This document shows positions 53,110 to 61,587 of a stretch of 64,000 nucleotides of DNA, piece after piece; within the stretch, counting starts at the first letter, position 1; each line of letters opens with the position of its first letter. The translations under genes were made by a program, and so were the position numbers. This stretch comes from Halorientalis sp. IM1011 (GTDB lineage: Archaea > Halobacteriota > Halobacteria > Halobacteriales > Haloarculaceae). The notes below the pieces were generated by a model. That model was not told the origin of the DNA and did no database searches. It saw only the letters and a program-made list of their open reading frames with translations. Location: contig NZ_CP019067.1 in the NCBI RefSeq assembly GCF_001989615.1, positions 496,001 through 560,000 of the forward strand, in the 5' to 3' direction.

Positions 53110-53847
53110 ATGGTAGATTTCGGCAACAGACGAGTCCTCGTCGCGGTACTGCTGGCCGCGACGATGGTTCTGGCGGGCTGTTCGGGTGGTGGCGGTCCGA
53201 CACCGACGGAGACGACGGCCGACGAACCGACCGAGACGGTCGAATCGACCGACGGCGGCGAGACGGACTCGGAGGCGGGAGTGCCGTCGCTCGACTACCA
53301 GTGGACCGAAGGTGAGTCCTACACGTACGAGAGCGAGGCGGTACAGGGCGGGTCGAGCCAGTTCACCTGGACCGTCACGGACGTTAGCGACGGAGCGGTC
53401 ACCGTCGAAGTCGTGAGCCGTGCGGCGGGAGAGGCCACGACCTCGACCTTCACCGGCCCCCAGGGGAACGTATTCAGGGAACTGAACGAGACCCAGCTCT
53501 TCACCGTCCTTCCCTTCGTGGCGGGACAGGTTCCGCAGTTGCTCGCCGACGGACAGTCCCTCGACCCCGGAGAGTCCTGGACGGTGACCAGTAGCGACCT
53601 CCAGTTCACGGATCGAGAGGAGGCGACCGAGGATCAGATCACCGTGACCGTGAACGACACCGCACAGATCGCGGGCAGTCAGTGTGCCAACATCGAACTC
53701 GAATCGGACGACCGGCCCTTCAGCGGCTGTGTCAAGGAAGACTGGCCGTTCGCGTTGTCCGTCTCCTTCACGACCCAGGCCCAGGTCGGCGGGAGTCAGT
53801 CGACCCAGACCGCGACGTACACGATGACCGACTACACGCGTCCCTGA
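53110..53847 (+). CDS. Lipoprotein, paralogue 1
   Basis: 245 aa. Signal LVAVLLAATMVLAGC with C24 as the lipid anchor, a Thr/Glu-rich linker (to ~60), then a beta-rich domain with LDYQWTEGESYTYE and ANIELESDD...GCVKEDWPFALSV. Two cysteines (in QCAN and SGCVK) could form a disulphide. It shares this layout with the next gene, so they are tandem paralogues. Function unknown. Confidence 0.72.
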   Translation: MVDFGNRRVLVAVLLAATMVLAGCSGGGGPTPTETTADEPTETVESTDGGETDSEAGVPSLDYQWTEGESYTYESEAVQGGSSQFTWTVTDVSDGAVTVEVVSRAAGEATTSTFTGPQGNVFRELNETQLFTVLPFVAGQVPQLLADGQSLDPGESWTVTSSDLQFTDREEATEDQITVTVNDTAQIAGSQCANIELESDDRPFSGCVKEDWPFALSVSFTTQAQVGGSQSTQTATYTMTDYTRP

Positions 53848-53897
53848 ATCCCACTTCGGTCACGCGATCCGGAGACCACTAGTTTTCCAAACGTATG

Positions 53898-53912
53898 CAA
53901 TAAAAACTAAAC
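53898..53912 (+). promoter_or_regulatory. TATA box of lipoprotein paralogue 2
   Basis: CAATAAAAACTAAAC, centred ~30 bases before the ATG at 53936, a strong AT-rich element. Confidence 0.55.
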
Positions 53913-53935
53913 CGTAAACTGCAGTACGGGGAGTC

Positions 53936-54670
53936 ATGGGGACACTGCGGACGCGCACGGTCGGGGGTACAGTAGTACTGGCGCTGTTGCTGGTTCTGGC
54001 GGGCTGTAGCGGCGGCGGTGCCGGCGGGACTCCTGCCGACACGGCCACGGGGACACCGACGGCGAACGGGACTGTCGCAGCGACCGACGATGCTGCAGCC
54101 GGTGACGACGACGGGAGTGCGGACGGCGATGGGAGCAGTGACAGGGTGGAACTGGACTACGAGTTCGACGACGGCGAGGCGTACGGATACGAGGCCAGAC
54201 TGTCGAACGGGACGGTCCCGATAGCGTGGATCGTGACGGGGACGAGCGACACGAGTCCTGAGCAGGTGGCCGTCAACGCCAGCGCCGGCGGGTATTCGAC
54301 GACCGCTGCGGCCCCACAGGGAGAGATTTTCGCGGACCTGATCGGCGAGGATAGGGTCGGCGAACCGTTCCTGTACGTCAGAACGCCGGTCGTGCTGGCC
54401 GCGGGACAGGAGCTGCGTGTGGGGGAGTCGTGGGAGATCGACGGAGACGACGTGACGGTCGGCGACGGGTTCTCGCCCGACTGGGACCGCGCGACCGCGG
54501 AGATCACCGGGACTGCGACAGTGGCAGGGGAGACCTGTTACACGATGGAACTGCAGGTATCGGGCAACGGGACGGGACCGACCAGTTGTCTCAAGGCCGA
54601 CTGGCCGTTCGCGCTGGCGGTGGACGCGCCCGATCAGGACTACCAGCTGGCGGAGTTCGACCGACCCTGA
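53936..54670 (+). CDS. Lipoprotein, paralogue 2
   Basis: 244 aa. Signal VLALLLVLAGC with lipobox C24, a Gly/Asp/Thr linker, and a domain with LDYEFDDGEAYGYEARLSNG, RVGESWEIDGDDV, CYTMELQV and SCLKADWPFALAV, matching paralogue 1 block by block. The two conserved cysteines are kept. Separate promoter. Perhaps an envelope-facing binding protein; no ligand can be inferred. Confidence 0.72.
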   Translation: MGTLRTRTVGGTVVLALLLVLAGCSGGGAGGTPADTATGTPTANGTVAATDDAAAGDDDGSADGDGSSDRVELDYEFDDGEAYGYEARLSNGTVPIAWIVTGTSDTSPEQVAVNASAGGYSTTAAAPQGEIFADLIGEDRVGEPFLYVRTPVVLAAGQELRVGESWEIDGDDVTVGDGFSPDWDRATAEITGTATVAGETCYTMELQVSGNGTGPTSCLKADWPFALAVDAPDQDYQLAEFDRP

Positions 54671-54743
54671 TCGGCCCGTTGACGACCGAGGGCACCTGTC
54701 AACGGTCTAAGCCGTGGTTTTTCCGGGCGGTGGGATCTATGAA

Positions 54744-54754
54744 CCCTTATATGC
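54744..54754 (+). promoter_or_regulatory. Promoter of the nuo operon
   Basis: CCCTTATATGC is a near-consensus haloarchaeal TATA box ~43 bases before the nuoA ATG at 54792, leaving a short leader. Confidence 0.65.
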
Positions 54755-54791
54755 CACCGTTCCGTACGCGTTCAACGATAGGTGTACACGG

Positions 54792-55199
54792 ATGGGCAAT
54801 CCATGGATAGCCATCGGGGCGCTGGCGCTGGTCGGTCTTCTCATCCCAGTCGGGATGATGGCGGTATCGAAACTTCTCCGGCCTAGCGTGCCCGAACAGG
54901 GAAAACGCTCCACCTACGAGAGCGGTGAGATTCCGACCGGTGACACCCGGATTCAGTTCAACATCCAGTACTACATGGTCGCGCTGCTGTTCCTGATCTT
55001 CGACATCGAGACCGTCCTGATCTTCCCGTGGACGGTCATCTACCGCAGCGCGGTAGAGAGCGTCGGGGTCACGAGAGTTCTCGCTCCCATGCTGGTGTTC
55101 ATCGGAATTCTCGTCGTCGGTCTCGGGTGGGCGTGGCGCAACGGCGCAGTCAAGTGGGTCCGCTCGCCGCGGGCCGAGACGCGGAAAGATGCCAGATAA
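54792..55199 (+). CDS. nuoA: NADH dehydrogenase-like complex subunit A
   Basis: 135 aa, three TM helices. Complex I membrane subunit with the diagnostic loop YESGEIPTG and FLIFDIETVLIFPW carrying buried acidic residues near the quinone tunnel. The start is MGNPW at 54792; the frame upstream to 54714 is leader. First gene of the operon nuoA, B, CD, H, I, CD, J1, J2, K, L. Confidence 0.93.
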   Translation: MGNPWIAIGALALVGLLIPVGMMAVSKLLRPSVPEQGKRSTYESGEIPTGDTRIQFNIQYYMVALLFLIFDIETVLIFPWTVIYRSAVESVGVTRVLAPMLVFIGILVVGLGWAWRNGAVKWVRSPRAETRKDAR

Positions 55200-55202
55200 C
55201 AC

Positions 55203-55904
55203 ATGAGTAGCCAAGACAAACTGACGGACACGGTCGGTGCCGACACCCAGTCGACACAGGAAGCCCGGATGGGCGAGGGAGCCGACAACCGGTTCAACTC
55301 CCCGCTCCGGAAGGCGCTGGGCTCGTCCCCGTTCATCCTCACCAAGTTCGACAAGTTCATGAACTGGGTGCGGGGCTCGTCGATGTTCATGCTGCAGTTC
55401 GGGATCGCCTGCTGCAGCATCGAGATGATGCACACGTACTCGGTCAAACACGACCTCGACCGGTTCGGGGCCGGGGTCCCGCGGGCCTCGCCGCGACAGG
55501 CCGACGTGATCATCGTCCCCGGGACCATCGTCTCGAAGTTCGCCCCGCGGATGAAACGGGTGTACGACCAGATGCCCGAACCCAAGTTCGTCGTCGGCAT
55601 GGGTTCGTGTACCATCTCCGGCGGTCCGTTCCAGGAGGGGTACAACGTCATCAAAGGGGCCGAGGAGGTCATCCCGGTCGACATCCACGTGCCGGGCTGT
55701 CCGCCCCGTCCCGAGGCGCTCATCTACGGCATCGCCAAGCTTCAGGAGCGAGTCGCCAACGGCGAGTCCGCGCCCGTGACGGTCAAGCCGTACGAACTCG
55801 AACAGTTCGGTGACCTCGAACGGGACGAACTCGTCGAGAAACTCGCCGACCAGATCGACACGGACGACCTCGTGATGCGGTACAACTGGGTGGATTCGCC
55901 ATGA
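55203..55904 (+). CDS. nuoB: NADH dehydrogenase-like complex subunit B
   Basis: 233 aa. Carries the terminal [4Fe-4S] cluster N2 next to quinone: FGIACCSIEMM, GMGSCTISGGPF and VPGCPPRPEAL give the cysteine ligands. A ~60-residue acidic N-terminal extension is present. The stop overlaps the nuoCD ATG by 4 bases. Confidence 0.95.
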   Translation: MSSQDKLTDTVGADTQSTQEARMGEGADNRFNSPLRKALGSSPFILTKFDKFMNWVRGSSMFMLQFGIACCSIEMMHTYSVKHDLDRFGAGVPRASPRQADVIIVPGTIVSKFAPRMKRVYDQMPEPKFVVGMGSCTISGGPFQEGYNVIKGAEEVIPVDIHVPGCPPRPEALIYGIAKLQERVANGESAPVTVKPYELEQFGDLERDELVEKLADQIDTDDLVMRYNWVDSP

Positions 55905-57577
55905 GTTTAGAGGAACCAACCACGCAGGAACTCGCCGTCGCGGACGACGGCAGTGTCGACTACGACGCGCTCGAATCCCTGCTCGGTGACGCCGTGCTGG
56001 ACCGGGAGGACCACGTCAACGCCGAAGCGTTCGTGATCCGCCCCGACGCCGTTCAGGAAGTCCTCTCGACGCTGAAAGAGGAGGCCGGCTTCGACAACTG
56101 CAACTGCGTCACCGCACAGGAGTACCAGGATCGCTACGAGACGATCTACCACATGACGAAGTACGCCGACCGGACGCAGGAGGTCGGCGTCGTCGTCCCC
56201 ACGAGCAAGGACGACCCCGTCTCGGAGTCGGCCGAACCGGTCTTCCGAACGGCCGACTGGCACGAGCGGGAGGCCTACGACCTGGTGGGTATCGAGTACG
56301 AGGGTCACCCCGACCCGCGCCGGATCCTCCTGCCCGAGACCTGGCAGGGCCACCCGCTCTCGCAGGACTACGACCAGACCAAACCCCAGATCGTCACCCT
56401 GCGTGAGAACAAGAACCCGCTGGAGGAGGACCACCGGGCCCCCGACGACAGCGACACGATGTTGCTCAACATCGGGCCCCACCACCCGGCGACCCACGGC
56501 GTCCTCCACGTCGAGGTGACGCTGGACGGCGAGCAGGTCGCCGACGTGGAACCCGACATCGGCTACATCCACCGCTGTGAAGAGCAGATGTGCCAGCAGG
56601 GCACCTACCGCCACCAGATCATGCCATACCCCGACCGCTGGGACTGGGGCGGTGCCGGGCTGCTGAACGAGTGGGCCTACGCCCGGACGGCCGAGGAGCT
56701 GGCCGACATCGACGTGCCGGAGTACGCGCAGGTCGTCCGGACGATGTCCGCCGAACTCTCGCGGATCCTCTCGCACATGCTCGCGGTGGCCGCGTACGGG
56801 CTGGACATCGTCGGCGACTTCACCGCGACGTTCATGTACGGGATGCAGGACCGGGAGACGGTTCAGAACATCCTCGAAGATCTGACCGGCCAGCGGCTGA
56901 TGTTCAACTACTTCCGACTGGGCGGGGTCGCGTGGGACCTGCCCGAGCCCCGCGAGGAGTTCTTCGAGAAGATTCGGGCGTTCATCGACGACCTGCCCGA
57001 GCGGCTGGAGGAGTACCACAACCTGCTGACCAGCAACGAGATCATGCAGGTCCGGACCGTCGACACGGGGTACCTCGATCCCGAGGTCGCCAAGAGCTAC
57101 GGCGCGACCGGGCCCGTCCTCCGCGGGTCGGGCGTCGACTACGACGTGCGCCGGGACGACCCATACGGCTACTACGACAAACTCGACTGGGACGTGGTCA
57201 CCGAGGACGGCTGTGACAACTACGCCCGCCTGCTGGTTCGCCTGCAGGAGGTCGAGGAGTCGGCGAAGATCATCCAGCAGTGTGTCGACCTGCTGGAGGA
57301 CTGGCCCGAGGACGACCGGACGATCCAGGCCAACGTCCCCCGGACGATCAAGCCCGAGCCGGACACGGAGATCTACAAGTCCGTCGAGGCCGCGAAGGGC
57401 GAACTCGGGATCTACATCCGCTCGGACGGGACCGACAAGCCCGCGCGGTTCAAGATCCGCGGACCCTCCTTCTCCAACCTGCAGACGCTGCCGGAGATGG
57501 CCGAGGGCGAGTACATCGCGGACCTGATCGCGTCGCTGGGTAGTCTGGACACGATCATGGGCGAGGTGGATCGGTAA
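55901..57577 (+). CDS. nuoCD: NuoCD fusion, first copy (divergent quinone site)
   Basis: 558 aa. NuoC-like N-terminal domain (~1-170) fused to the NuoD 49-kDa-type domain (~180-558) that forms the quinone pocket with NuoB and NuoH. GPHHPATHG keeps the quinone-site His. The conserved Tyr of the DRxDY motif (Tyr87 of Thermus Nqo4) is replaced by Trp249 (YPDRWDW), and the following residues (GGAGLLNEW) are also atypical. The NuoC part reads FDNCNCVTAQEY where the second copy has FDHLSLLTAQEY. The frame is fully intact and in the canonical operon position. One-base junction with nuoH. Confidence 0.93.
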   Translation: MSLEEPTTQELAVADDGSVDYDALESLLGDAVLDREDHVNAEAFVIRPDAVQEVLSTLKEEAGFDNCNCVTAQEYQDRYETIYHMTKYADRTQEVGVVVPTSKDDPVSESAEPVFRTADWHEREAYDLVGIEYEGHPDPRRILLPETWQGHPLSQDYDQTKPQIVTLRENKNPLEEDHRAPDDSDTMLLNIGPHHPATHGVLHVEVTLDGEQVADVEPDIGYIHRCEEQMCQQGTYRHQIMPYPDRWDWGGAGLLNEWAYARTAEELADIDVPEYAQVVRTMSAELSRILSHMLAVAAYGLDIVGDFTATFMYGMQDRETVQNILEDLTGQRLMFNYFRLGGVAWDLPEPREEFFEKIRAFIDDLPERLEEYHNLLTSNEIMQVRTVDTGYLDPEVAKSYGATGPVLRGSGVDYDVRRDDPYGYYDKLDWDVVTEDGCDNYARLLVRLQEVEESAKIIQQCVDLLEDWPEDDRTIQANVPRTIKPEPDTEIYKSVEAAKGELGIYIRSDGTDKPARFKIRGPSFSNLQTLPEMAEGEYIADLIASLGSLDTIMGEVDR

Positions 57578-58620
57578 TGACGCTGTCGGACACCATCGCC
57601 GGGCTGCTCGGACTGAACGCGAACGACCCGCTGCAGTTTTTCGTCGCGGCGCTGATCGCGTCGGCGATCGTGGGTACGTTCATGCTCCTCAACGTCGCGA
57701 TCGCCGGCCCGTGGGCAAAACGGAAGATCACGGCGGCCTTTACCGACCGGATCGCAGTCAACCGGATCGGGCCGTTCGGGCTGATGGTCATCGTGGCCGA
57801 CGCGGTGCGCCTGCTCTCGAAGGAACTGATCGTACCCGAGGAGGTCGACCGGCCGGCGTGGGACCTCGCGCCGCTTCTGATCGCCGGATCGGCGTTACTC
57901 GGCTTCGCCGTCATCCCGATGGGCAACGGCGTGCAGGTCGCCGACCCCGAGGCGGGGCTGGCGTACGTGTTCGCGGTCGCCTCGCTGGCGTCGCTCGGCC
58001 TCGTGATGGCCGGCTACGCCTCGAACAACAAGTACTCGATGCTGGGCGGTCTGCGCGCAGTCGCGCAGAACCTGGCCTACGAGATTCCGCTGGTGCTGAC
58101 TGGGGCGTCCGTCGTGATCTTCGCGGGGACGCTCCGGCTGAGCGAGATCGTCGCGGCCCAGAGCGGGACGCTGGCGACGATCGCCGGCATCCCGATCCCG
58201 TCCTGGTACGCGTTCGTCAACCCGTTCGCGTTCGTCCTCTTCCTGGTCGCGAACCTGGCGGAGGTCGGACGGAACCCGTTCGACACGCCCGAAGCGCCGA
58301 CCGAGATCGTCGCCGGCTACCAGACCGAGTACTCCTCGGTCTACTTCGTCCTGATGTACCTCGGGGAGTTCATCCACATCTTCCTGGGCGGGGCGATCAT
58401 CGCGACGATCTTCCTCGGCGGCCCGGCCGGACCGGTCCTGCCCGGGATCGTCTGGTTCCTCATCAAGATCTGGGCCGTCTTCCTGTTCACCCAGTGGGCG
58501 CGGTCGGCGCTCCCCCGGGTGCGTATCGATCAGCTCATCGAAATCGGCTGGAAGGGGATGCTCGTGCTCTCCTTCGCCAACCTGATCCTGACGGCTGTCA
58601 TCGTCGGGGTGGTCGTGTAA
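57577..58620 (+). CDS. nuoH: NADH dehydrogenase-like complex subunit H
   Basis: 347 aa, eight or so TM helices. Membrane subunit completing the quinone chamber. Signatures include NRIGPFGLMVIVADAVRLLSKE, read in two blocks, AEVGRNPFDTPEAPTEIVAGY and PRVRIDQLIEIGWK. It begins at the last base of the nuoCD stop and ends 1 base before nuoI. Archaeal complexes reduce menaquinone here. Confidence 0.94.
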   Translation: MTLSDTIAGLLGLNANDPLQFFVAALIASAIVGTFMLLNVAIAGPWAKRKITAAFTDRIAVNRIGPFGLMVIVADAVRLLSKELIVPEEVDRPAWDLAPLLIAGSALLGFAVIPMGNGVQVADPEAGLAYVFAVASLASLGLVMAGYASNNKYSMLGGLRAVAQNLAYEIPLVLTGASVVIFAGTLRLSEIVAAQSGTLATIAGIPIPSWYAFVNPFAFVLFLVANLAEVGRNPFDTPEAPTEIVAGYQTEYSSVYFVLMYLGEFIHIFLGGAIIATIFLGGPAGPVLPGIVWFLIKIWAVFLFTQWARSALPRVRIDQLIEIGWKGMLVLSFANLILTAVIVGVVV

Positions 58621-58621
58621 C

Positions 58622-59083
58622 ATGATCGGACTGCTCAAATCCATGGCGACGACGATGAAACACGCGCTCGACGGGGAGACGTTCACCGTCGAGTATCCCG
58701 AAGAAGCACCCGAAGTGAGCCCGCGGTTCCGCGGGGTCCACAAGTTCAGTCAGGAGCGGTGTATCTGGTGTCGGCAGTGTGAGAACGTCTGTCCGAACGA
58801 CACGATCCAGATCGTCACCGACGAACAGCGCAACGGCGAGGAGTACAACCTCCACATCGGGCAGTGCATCTACTGCCGGCTCTGTGAGGAGGTCTGTCCC
58901 GTCGACGCCATCCTGCTGACCCAGAACTTCGAGTTCACCGCCGACACGAAGGACGAACTCGCCTACAACAAGGAACAGCTGAAGAACGTCCCCTGGTACA
59001 ACGACATCGACCCGCTCGAATCCCGCGAACCCGACCGGGGCGCGTGGATCGGCGAAGGCGAAGGCGAACTGGACTACCAGTAG
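58622..59083 (+). CDS. nuoI: NADH dehydrogenase-like complex subunit I
   Basis: 153 aa. Two [4Fe-4S] ferredoxin sites, CIWCRQCENVCPN and CIYCRLCEEVCPVD, for clusters N6a and N6b. Acidic C-terminus ending GEGEGELDYQ. Its last 77 bases are repeated at 59261-59337. It is followed by a palindrome-rich, terminator-containing gap, so it may end the first transcript segment. Confidence 0.94.
   Translation: MIGLLKSMATTMKHALDGETFTVEYPEEAPEVSPRFRGVHKFSQERCIWCRQCENVCPNDTIQIVTDEQRNGEEYNLHIGQCIYCRLCEEVCPVDAILLTQNFEFTADTKDELAYNKEQLKNVPWYNDIDPLESREPDRGAWIGEGEGELDYQ
59007..59083 (+). repeat. 77-bp direct repeat, copy 1 (end of nuoI)
   Basis: The last 77 bases of nuoI recur at 59261-59337 with an offset of 254. 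Apart from a few changes near the start (CTCGAATCC versus CTCGAACC) and the last base (TAG to TAA), the copies match. This shows a past duplication around nuoI. Confidence 0.85.
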
Positions 59084-59189
59084 CCAAGCATCCGCGCGAC
59101 CGACGGGAGCGCGGTTCACTGGCCGAGCAGAGCGGGACCGAAGGTCCCGCAGGCAGCCGGCGCGACGCGCCGGCGACGAAGCGAGGCCA

Positions 59190-59210
59190 GCCTTTTTCGC
59201 CCACGTTTTT
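59190..59210 (+). terminator. Double oligo-T terminator after nuoI
   Basis: Two T5 runs (GCCTTTTTCGCC and CACGTTTTT) just after strong hairpins, the form of an intrinsic archaeal terminator. Confidence 0.55.
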
Positions 59211-59260
59211 GCCGTGAGTGGTCGCCGCAGGCGACCCGAACGGGAAAAAGGTGGTCGCTG

Positions 59261-59337
59261 TCGACCCGCTCGAACCGCGGGAACCGGACCGGGGCGCGTG
59301 GATCGGCGAAGGCGAAGGCGAACTGGACTACCAGTAA
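59261..59337 (+). pseudogene. Duplicated C-terminal fragment of nuoI
   Basis: Encodes only the last ~24 residues of NuoI (DPLEPREPDRGAWIGEGEGE... to the stop). There is no start codon and no ferredoxin region, so it is a relic of a tandem duplication that also produced the second nuoCD. Confidence 0.8.
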
Positions 59338-59472
59338 GCGGCTGCTCGCTGTTTTTCGAGAGTGCAACTACCGGGACAGGATCCTGTAGCGACCCGCAAA
59401 CAGCGTTTATTCGCGGCCGCGTGCTAGCAGGGGTACCTGGCTGGAACGGCCGACACCGCCGGGGGTCCCATC

Positions 59473-61149
59473 ATGAGCCTCGAACATCCGACCCGCGACG
59501 CGGGCGAGACCGAGGACGGCGCGGTCGACTACGACGCACTCGCGTCCCTGCTCGGTGACGCGGTGCTGGATCGGGAGGACCACGTCAACGCCGAGGCGTT
59601 CGTTATCCGCCCGGACGACGTGCAGGAGGTCCTCTCGACGCTGAGAGACGAGGCGGGCTTCGACCACCTCTCCCTGCTGACGGCCCAGGAGTATCAGGAC
59701 CGCTACGAGTCGATCTACCACCTCACCAAGTACGCCGACCGGACCCAGGAGGTGGGCGTCGTCGTCCCGACGAGCAAGACCGAGCCGGTATCTGAGACCG
59801 CGTCACCCGTGTTCGAGACGGCGAACTGGCACGAACGAGAGGCCTACGACCTGGTGGGCATCGAGTACGAGGGGCATCCGGATCTCGTGCGGATCCTGTT
59901 ACCCGAAACGTGGCAGGGTCACCCGCTCTCGCTGGACTACGACCAGACCAAACCCCAGATCGTCCCGATCCGGGAGAACGTCAACCCGCTCCTCGAGGAC
60001 ACGCAGGCGGCCTCGGAGGGGGATCCGGACACGATGTTCGTCAACATCGGGCCCCACCACCCGGCGACCCACGGCGTCCTCCACATCGAGACAGTGCTCG
60101 ACGGCGAGCAAGTGCTGGACGTGGAGCCCGATATCGGCTATCTACACCGGTGTGAGGAGCAGATGGCCCAGCAAGGCCACTACCGACACGAGATCATGCC
60201 CTACCCGGACCGCTGGGACTACACGGCAAACATGACCAACGAGTGGGCGTACGCGCGGGCAGCGGAGGACCTCGCGGACATCGAGGTCCCCGACTACGCC
60301 CAGGTGTTGCGGACGCTCGGGGTGGAACTCTCGCGGATGACGGGTCACTTCCTCGCGCTGGGAACCTTCTCGCTCGACGTCAACGGGGATTTCACCGCGA
60401 CCTTCATGTACACCTTCCGGGACCGGGAGAAGGTCCAGAGCATCCTCGAAGACCTGACCGGCCAGCGGATGATGTACAACTACTTCCGGCTTGGTGGGGT
60501 CGCGTGGGACCTGCCCGACCCCCGCGAGGAGTTCTTCGAGAAGATCCGCGAGTTCACGAACGAACTCCCGCGGGCGTTAGAGGAGTACCACAACCTGCTG
60601 ACGAGCAACGAGGTGTTCCAGGTCCGGACCGTCGACACGGGATATCTCGATCCCGAGGTCGCGAAGGACTACGGGGTGACCGGCCCCGTCGCGCGCGGGT
60701 CGGGGATCGACTACGACGTGCGGCGGGACGATCCCTACGGCTACTATCCGGAACTCGACTGGGACGTGGCCACCGAGGACGGCTGTGACAACTACGCGCG
60801 CGTCCTCGTCAGACTCCGGGAGGTCGAGGAGTCGGCGAAGATCGTCGACCAGTGTGTCGACCTGCTGGAGGACTGGCCCGACGAGGAGCGGACGATCCAG
60901 TCGAACGTCCCGCGCACGCTCAAGCCCGACCCCGACACGGAGGTGTACCGCGCAGTAGAGGGGGCGAAAGGCGAACTGGGCGTGTACATCCGGTCGGACG
61001 GGACCGCCAAACCCGCCCGGTTCAAGATCCGCAGCCCCTGTTTCCACAACCTCCACGCGCTGCCGGAGATGGCCGAAGGAGAGTACCTACCGGACATGAT
61101 CGCGTCACTGGGCAGTCTCGACGTGGTTCTCGGGGAAGTCGACCGGTGA
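59473..61149 (+). CDS. nuoCD2: NuoCD fusion, second copy (canonical quinone site)
   Basis: 558 aa, exactly the length of the first copy and closely similar throughout. It keeps the classical features the first has lost: YPDRWDY with Tyr250 at the Nqo4 Tyr87 position, TANMTNEWAY, FTATFMYTFRDRE, and FDHLSLLTAQEY in the NuoC part. The intact frame and preserved catalytic site argue it is functional. It has its own TATA-like element and follows a nuoI fragment, so it can be expressed independently of copy 1. It may be the main quinone-site subunit or an alternative used under other conditions. Confidence 0.93.
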   Translation: MSLEHPTRDAGETEDGAVDYDALASLLGDAVLDREDHVNAEAFVIRPDDVQEVLSTLRDEAGFDHLSLLTAQEYQDRYESIYHLTKYADRTQEVGVVVPTSKTEPVSETASPVFETANWHEREAYDLVGIEYEGHPDLVRILLPETWQGHPLSLDYDQTKPQIVPIRENVNPLLEDTQAASEGDPDTMFVNIGPHHPATHGVLHIETVLDGEQVLDVEPDIGYLHRCEEQMAQQGHYRHEIMPYPDRWDYTANMTNEWAYARAAEDLADIEVPDYAQVLRTLGVELSRMTGHFLALGTFSLDVNGDFTATFMYTFRDREKVQSILEDLTGQRMMYNYFRLGGVAWDLPDPREEFFEKIREFTNELPRALEEYHNLLTSNEVFQVRTVDTGYLDPEVAKDYGVTGPVARGSGIDYDVRRDDPYGYYPELDWDVATEDGCDNYARVLVRLREVEESAKIVDQCVDLLEDWPDEERTIQSNVPRTLKPDPDTEVYRAVEGAKGELGVYIRSDGTAKPARFKIRSPCFHNLHALPEMAEGEYLPDMIASLGSLDVVLGEVDR

Positions 61150-61311
61150 GGAGGGGCGGCAAGCTGGAGCGGAGTGTGATACCGTCACATTTTCTATATT
61201 TCTGTCGGGAAGGAAACGGCCCGTTTCGGGTGGAGAACACGGTTTCGACGACACGAGCACGAATCTGATAAAGAAATCTTCAAAGGCCCGCCGATAGGAG
61301 AGTGATGTAAG

Positions 61312-61587
61312 ATGGCACTGTACGAAACCATAGCATTTGGGTTGTTCGCGTTCGTCACAATCGCGAGCAGCCTCGGCGTCGTCCTGTTACGGGACGTGTG
61401 GCACTCCGCGCTGCTGTTGGGTGTCGCGTTGCTCAGCGTCGCAATCCACTACGTGATGCTGCAGGCGGAGTTCGTCGCCACCATGCAAATACTCGTGTAC
61501 GTGGGCGGCGTCCTGATCCTGATCACCTTCGCCGTGATGCTCACCCGCAGCGAAGACCCGAACGAGGCACGCGAGGTGACCACATGA
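61312..61587 (+). CDS. nuoJ1: NADH dehydrogenase-like complex subunit J, N-terminal half
   Basis: 91 aa, three TM helices (AFGLFAFVTIASSLGVVLL and following), with YVGGVLILITFAVML including the TM3 pi-bulge region. In haloarchaea NuoJ is split into two overlapping genes. CTATATTTC near 61195 may start a separate transcript, ~115 bases ahead of the ATG. Confidence 0.9.
   Translation: MALYETIAFGLFAFVTIASSLGVVLLRDVWHSALLLGVALLSVAIHYVMLQAEFVATMQILVYVGGVLILITFAVMLTRSEDPNEAREVTT

Larger units (their letters stand above)
59084..59472. other. Gap between nuoI and the second nuoCD
   Basis: 389 bases. In order it holds three hairpins (GCGGGACC-GAA-GGTCCCGC at 59132-59150, GCCGGCGCG-A-CGCGCCGGC at 59156-59174, GTCGCCGCAGGCGAC at 59221-59235), a T-rich terminator (59190-59210), the duplicated nuoI end (59261-59337), and CGTTTATTCGC at ~59403-59414 as a TATA box for the second nuoCD, giving a leader of ~30-40 bases. 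No other gene is seen. Confidence 0.7.

Noticed and set aside
59473-61149. Second nuoCD as a pseudogene or assembly artefact
   Set aside because: It is full length with intact catalytic motifs, and differs from copy 1 at many positions, so it is neither decayed nor a collapsed repeat.
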